NCBI GenBank assembly: GCA_021018815.1
Contig: JAITYX010000063.1
Location: 2,345,501-2,409,500 of the forward strand
DNA length: 64,000 bases
Origin: Talinum fruticosum
Taxonomy: Eukaryota > Streptophyta > Magnoliopsida > Caryophyllales > Talinaceae
Direction of reading: 5' to 3'
The notes below the pieces were generated by a model that had not been told where the DNA came from, did no database searches, and worked only from the letters and a program-made list of their open reading frames with translations. Every line of letters starts with the position of its first letter. The first letter of the stretch is position 1. Below are positions 59,603 through 64,000 of this stretch, piece by piece. Both the position numbers and the translations under genes were made by a program.

Positions 59603-61593
59603 TTTAATTATTTGTATTTTTTTAGATACGTAAAAATGAACTAATGAAGGGCATTTTTAAATTTTAGAGGTTAATATTATTTTATGAAAAGTTGAAAAGG
59701 CATTAAATTTTATGTAAATCGGTTGTATTTTAAAAAAATTGGTGCATAATGGTGCAAGAGGGTAGGTGTAAAAAAACCTCTGTATATATGGAGTAAAATA
59801 CTTTTAATGTCTGGAAGTTAATGAAGAACCAGACTGGAACTGATAGTGTGGTAAATTAAATTCTCATGTTTAAAGATACAGAAGTATTCAAAAAAACAAA
59901 TATAGAAGTGTTAAATACTAAAAAGAAAAAAAAAACATAAATGTTATGATTATTTTATTTGCAAGTTTTCAAAAACGACATATTATGTTTGTAGAAAAGA
60001 CGACGAATATGATTTAAATTTTTATAGAACCGAAAATTTTGATTAATAAAAAAAGGAATCAATTATAGTAAAATTTTTAAGAAATATTTTATTCATTTAA
60101 CCGACTTTCGGTTAATCTAAACTCTGGTTCATTGATTTTGGTCATTAAAGTAATGGTCAATGAGACACAATTGGTTGAATCTATATTTCACATAGTTATT
60201 GAAAAAGTTAACTACGCTACAATGTACATGTCTTAGCTAGTATAAATTCACTAGTGATACGGTGATATTCATGAGACCCAATTGTTTGATTCACCGAAAT
60301 GGAGTTTGACTCAACTGATCAATTCAATGGATTAAGCTATAACCTTGGACATTGTGTCATATTCATAGTAGCTAACCCTTTTTTCCCCGGTGATTTCTTA
60401 ATTTAAGTTGAAAAAGATAAAAGTAGTAATAAATATGTAGAATAGTATATGAACAAAAGTCATTCAAGTTAAGATTCAGTAACTAAGATTTTTGGATTAA
60501 GTAGTGTACCAATTCCTTAGTTGAAATGGTGTTCTTCTATTCCGTCCGACCCCCACTTGGATGATATGAATTTATTTGCAAACTGCAATGACTCATAATA
60601 ATTATAAATTTCTATGAATAATAATAGGTAAGTAGTGACAAGCAATGGTAAGTGGTATATAATATAATATGATACAAATAAACAAATATCCATAGTAAGT
60701 GTCCCTATCAATATCGACATTGTAGAATGATTATTTTGTGAATCATGATGGAGAAATTTTATAATCTGTTAAATAATTAAATTAGATTATATTTAAGATC
60801 AAGTTAATTCATTAAATATTCTAGACAAACAAATAAAATATAAATCAACATAGCTAAGAACAAAAAGAATAATTTTTTTATATGAGAGCACAAATGTTAA
60901 TATAGGCGGATATAAACTCAATTATCTATTAATAATTTAAAACTTTACTAATCGAATCAATTTGTATCTTTTTAAGATAACAGAAGAGCGGTAGACCCTA
61001 GTTATTATATTGTAATTGAGTACAATTTATTATATTCATGAATCACATGTTAATAGATGGCCGAATAAAAAATAATAATATAAATATAAAATTTAGAGAT
61101 CTTTTATTGATTTTGAGTGAAGAAGGTTTAGAAAATTAATAGAAGAAAATTATATCTTATAAGATTAGGAGTTTTGGAATATAATAATCCGAACTTTAAG
61201 AATATTTGGAAACATTAATCTGTACTTAAGAAATTGTTAGAAATGAACCGTACTTTTCATGTAATAAATTTTAATATACCACCACCGAGTTTGACTCGCC
61301 GAATACATGACGTGGCGGTGGCGTTTAACACATGTAATTAGAAGAGAATATTTTTTTAAAAAAATTAGGCCAAGTGTTTAGTAATTTTAAACACTGTCTT
61401 TCTCTCTCTCTCTCTCTCTCATCTCTTTCTCTCTCTGAATTTCACGAATCCATCCCCAAATCAATAGCAAAAAAATTGCACGACTCCATCCCCAAATCAC
61501 TTGGCCTAATAAGTATGTAATTTTCGACAAATTTGGGGGTGGATAGTGAAAAAAAGGAAGCGAAAAAGGAAGAGAAAGAGAAAGAAGGGTTCA
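59603..61593. other. AT-rich intergenic DNA, then upstream region of the GRF gene
   Basis: No gene recognised in 59603-61300. A (TC)n tract at 61399-61421 and CATCCCCAAATCA repeated at 61450 and 61487 lie just upstream of the GRF gene start and may be its leader. Confidence 0.4.
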
Positions 61594-62204
61594 ATGAGTC
61601 GCAAGGGTTTCAGCAATGTCAATGGGAAGGAATTCCAGATCGAGAATGAGAAATTGGGAATAATGAAATGCTTCCATGACCTACCCGATGTTCATAAGAT
61701 CTCCAAAACACCCAAAAGCTGGGAATGGGTGCCCGCTGTGGAAGGTATGCGCAAATTTAATTCGGGGTTGACATATTTTGTCTTGAAATTACAATTGATG
61801 TTTTGAAATGTGAATGAGTATGTTTTGGTAGATGAATCAAGACTGCCGATTTTTCAAATGGGATGATAATGATGAAGAAATGAATGTGGTGGAGAAGAAT
61901 TAGTAGGTGAAGTTCAACAAATGGCACTTCAAGTGAACAACATGAAAGCTTACAAGGGGAGAACAACAAGAGTAGAAGTGATGAAGAACATGACTTTCAA
62001 ATTTTGATTCAAGAGAATACAAGATTAAGGATCAAGATTGCAAAAGAGAAGGAGAAAAGGAAACAAGTTCAGGAAGAATTGAAGACAATGAAGGAAGAAC
62101 TATTGACAGTCAAAGTGAAAGCTTCCAGGAAGAATGAGTGGGAGAAAATGTGGATATTTCTCTATTTTGTGATGTTTGTCATTGTGTTGGTAAGGGGCAA
62201 TTAA
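61594..62204 (+). CDS. GRF-type zinc-finger protein with C-terminal coiled coil and membrane anchor, frame-broken
   Basis: Plant GRF zinc-finger family of the At4g04775-like layout: small zinc finger, coiled coil, one C-terminal span. Function in the cell is unknown. ATG at 61594 (MSRKGFSNVNGKEFQIEN). Exon 1 ends at AAG|GTATGC (61744); intron 61745-61831 closes at TTTTGGTAG. The join reads GCPLWK|MNQDCRFFKWDD, the second half of the GRF finger. A coiled coil follows (LRIKIAKEKEKRKQVQEELK and onward), then a hydrophobic tail WIFLYFVMFVIVLV. Two frame slips in exon 2, each fitting loss of one base, lie in GAAGAATTAG (about 61895-61903) and in the AAATTTTG run (about 62000-62006); a further slip in exon 1 must lie between 61690 and 61727. 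The finger's first half is unclear because of it. Such genes are common near plant transposons; here it faces a MULE. Confidence 0.65.
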
Positions 62205-62887
62205 TAGTGTAGTAGGGTAGAAGTGGGGCAGTAGTGAAGTGTTGTAATAGTGTTGGTTGAGGGTAGGTATATTGTATACTTTGTATTGAATGAGTGAGTA
62301 TGAATGAATGAAATTTCAAAATTTTCATGGTAGAAAATTTTGTCTAAAATTTGTATCTTTGATTGAAAATTTCAATGAAGCATTCTATTTGATTAACAGC
62401 CAAAGTGAAACCAACATGACATATAGATTGTTTGAGCCCCCAAAATTAATAGTCAATACAAATTGTTTGAGCCCGAAAATATGAACCCCCAAATTACATG
62501 ACATACATACAAGTTAGTCCCCCTCCCATCCCCCACAATAAAAGCTAGTTACTCCCCTCCCTAAAAAGAAATGTATGATCCTCCTTGCTTCACTTAGTGC
62601 TTGTTGTAAGTGACCTGAGATGTGGATATTGATGCTTGGCTGAACATTAATGGTTGCCCTAAGTCTTGCATAGATGAAGATGACTCTGCTCCCACACTGC
62701 TTACACCTCCTTCTACCCTCCCTCTACCACCTGCCCTCCCCGCCACCTACTCTCTCTCTCTCTCTGCCTCTTCTTCCCCTACCTCTGTCTAATTGGGTGG
62801 TAGTGGCCCTTTCATCGGACATAGGTTGCTCGCTACTGTGATTTTTGGTCTACCCTTTGACCTTCTCTGTAGTGGTGGAGGTAGATC
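62205..62887. other. Spacer between the GRF gene and the MULE transposase
   Basis: Contains (CT)n at about 62748-62765. Both genes converge on this segment, so it should contain both 3' ends. No other gene. Confidence 0.45.
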
Positions 62888-64000
62888 CTAAGGTGCACTA
62901 TCTTTATTAGGGCAACCTCTTTTGTTATGACCAACCGAGCCACATATAGTGCGCACCATTTGTCTCCGATGCCTAGTTAACTTGCCCTTTCTCTTTGGAT
63001 CTTCATTGGGATCTTTCCTTCTATTTCTTTTTGGTCTGCCTGACCCTATTTTAATTGGTGGTGGGTCAAGTGGAAGCTCCTTTTCGGGCCAATGTCTTTC
63101 TCCGAGCACAAGGACCGATTGCACCTACGAAGTGGCCATGCATTTGGATTTCTTGAAGTAGGCATGCACATAATCCTCTGAGTCTTGCTTCAACCATATT
63201 CTACAAGAAATGACATGGCAATAGGGAATCCCAATTAGATCCCATTTTCACGTAAGTACAAGTGCCGGTAGTGAGGTCAACATGGAGATTGTCTAGCCTA
63301 TAGGAGACTTGGAAAACCTTGTTGCTTGCTAAGAATTGGAATACAATGCCTGACTTCATCTTTTTCCTTTTCCAATTTGATTTTGATCCTAGAGCAGTAG
63401 TGAAGCTAGTTTGAGGGCCTCTAAAGCTTCTTTAAAATCACTCATGTTGTAAGCTTTGTTTACATTCCAGAATAAAAGCTTTAGTTCCCCCTATGAGTCT
63501 TCTTCTAGTTTGCATATACATGTCTTACACAATGTCTGTGCTCACAGTTGGGGAAGACATTTGACACAACATTGAGGATTGCCTGAAAAGCATAGTCATG
63601 AGCAATGTATTAAAACACAAACCAATAATATATAAATTAAACCTTATATGCTAAAAATCAAACCCGATATTCATATGATATGAAATACCACCTTGAGACT
63701 CTTGTCCCTCCAAGACATTCTCTAACATGAATTAGAAAATAACCCCAACTATCATTATTTTCAGCCTCAAAATTAGCCCAAGCAATTGGAAACATCTGAT
63801 TGTTTCCATCCATCCCAATGCGGTTAGTAAACAGACCACCTAAGAATTTCTTCAAAAACAACCATAAATATAAATTACAGGTCTCAACCTAAAATTAGCC
63901 CATTTTTCAGTCCATCAAAATATACAAAAAGCCTCCAAAACACAGGTATTTCCTTCACAATTTGTGGGTCAATTTGGAGTATGAAAGTGTTGTCCTTGTT
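62888..64000 (-). pseudogene. Mutator-like (MULE) transposase, C-terminal part, cut by the window edge
   Basis: Minus-strand pieces in the family order. The MULE transposase core lies near 63800 (IGMDGNNQMFPIAWANFEAE, then NNDSWGYF). FQVSYRLDNLHVDLTTGTCTY and GIPYCHVISC follow, the SWIM zinc finger, near 63270-63200. EDYVHAYFKK comes next. Last is the C-terminal knuckle region DPPPIKIGSGRPKRNRRKDP with ICGSVGHNKRGC at about 62930. The knuckle's first cysteine is replaced by arginine (VRTIC where the family has two cysteines). Frame changes and stops between these blocks break the gene, though some could be consensus errors. The N-terminal half lies beyond 64000. Confidence 0.8.

Noticed and set aside
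1..64000. tRNA and rRNA genes
   Set aside because: I looked for the TTCGANTC arm and conserved rRNA blocks and saw no convincing cloverleaf or rRNA segment; a dedicated tRNA scan could still find one.

Overview
The window is nuclear DNA of a flowering plant, most likely a eudicot. It is AT-rich, its genes have introns with GT/AG borders, and every recognisable protein is plant-type. Transposable elements fill most of the space. There are no operons, rRNA genes, tRNA genes or CRISPR arrays that I could find.

Host genes, left to right: (1) an acyl-activating enzyme (AMP-binding, C-terminal SRL peroxisomal signal) at 1698-3359 on the minus strand; (2) a six-exon Yellow Stripe-Like (YSL5/7/8-type) metal/peptide transporter at 12545-18142 on the plus strand; (3) a PORR-domain organellar intron-splicing factor (WTF9-like) at 30048-31276 on the minus strand; (4) an NDR1/HIN1-like (LEA_2) membrane protein at 49228-50100 on the plus strand; (5) an unrecognised GC-rich first exon at 55786-56192 on the plus strand, interrupted just after its splice donor by a copia-type LTR. 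A GRF-zinc-finger gene (61594-62204, plus) and the 3' part of a Mutator-like transposase (62888 to the window end, minus) face each other at the right edge. The host genes look like independent loci with no shared pathway.

Mobile DNA: an L1-type LINE (about 41530-46860, minus), a 3' LINE piece (25215-26110, plus) and an orphan LINE ORF1 (57243-58268, minus). There is a solo long LTR (20735-23224) inside an older LTR-like sequence starting at 20402, and a related 6.4-kb composite (33618-40049). A copia LTR with its primer-binding site lies at 56200-56697. Two hAT-type MITEs are present, one with a perfect 8-bp target duplication inside the LINE. Several MITE families occur in pairs, and a 1.16-kb fold-back element lies 58 bp upstream of gene 5.

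The most consequential observation is that the reading-frame breaks in the host genes are nearly all losses of one (once two) bases, mostly in short homopolymer runs, and mostly G/C runs. Restoring the count gives whole-codon lengths for the acyl-activating enzyme, YSL and PORR genes. I infer consensus (assembly) errors rather than pseudogenes. No clearly new biological system was identified; the best candidates are the long-LTR family with exon-like GC-rich leaders, the fold-back next to gene 5, and the GRF/MULE pair.
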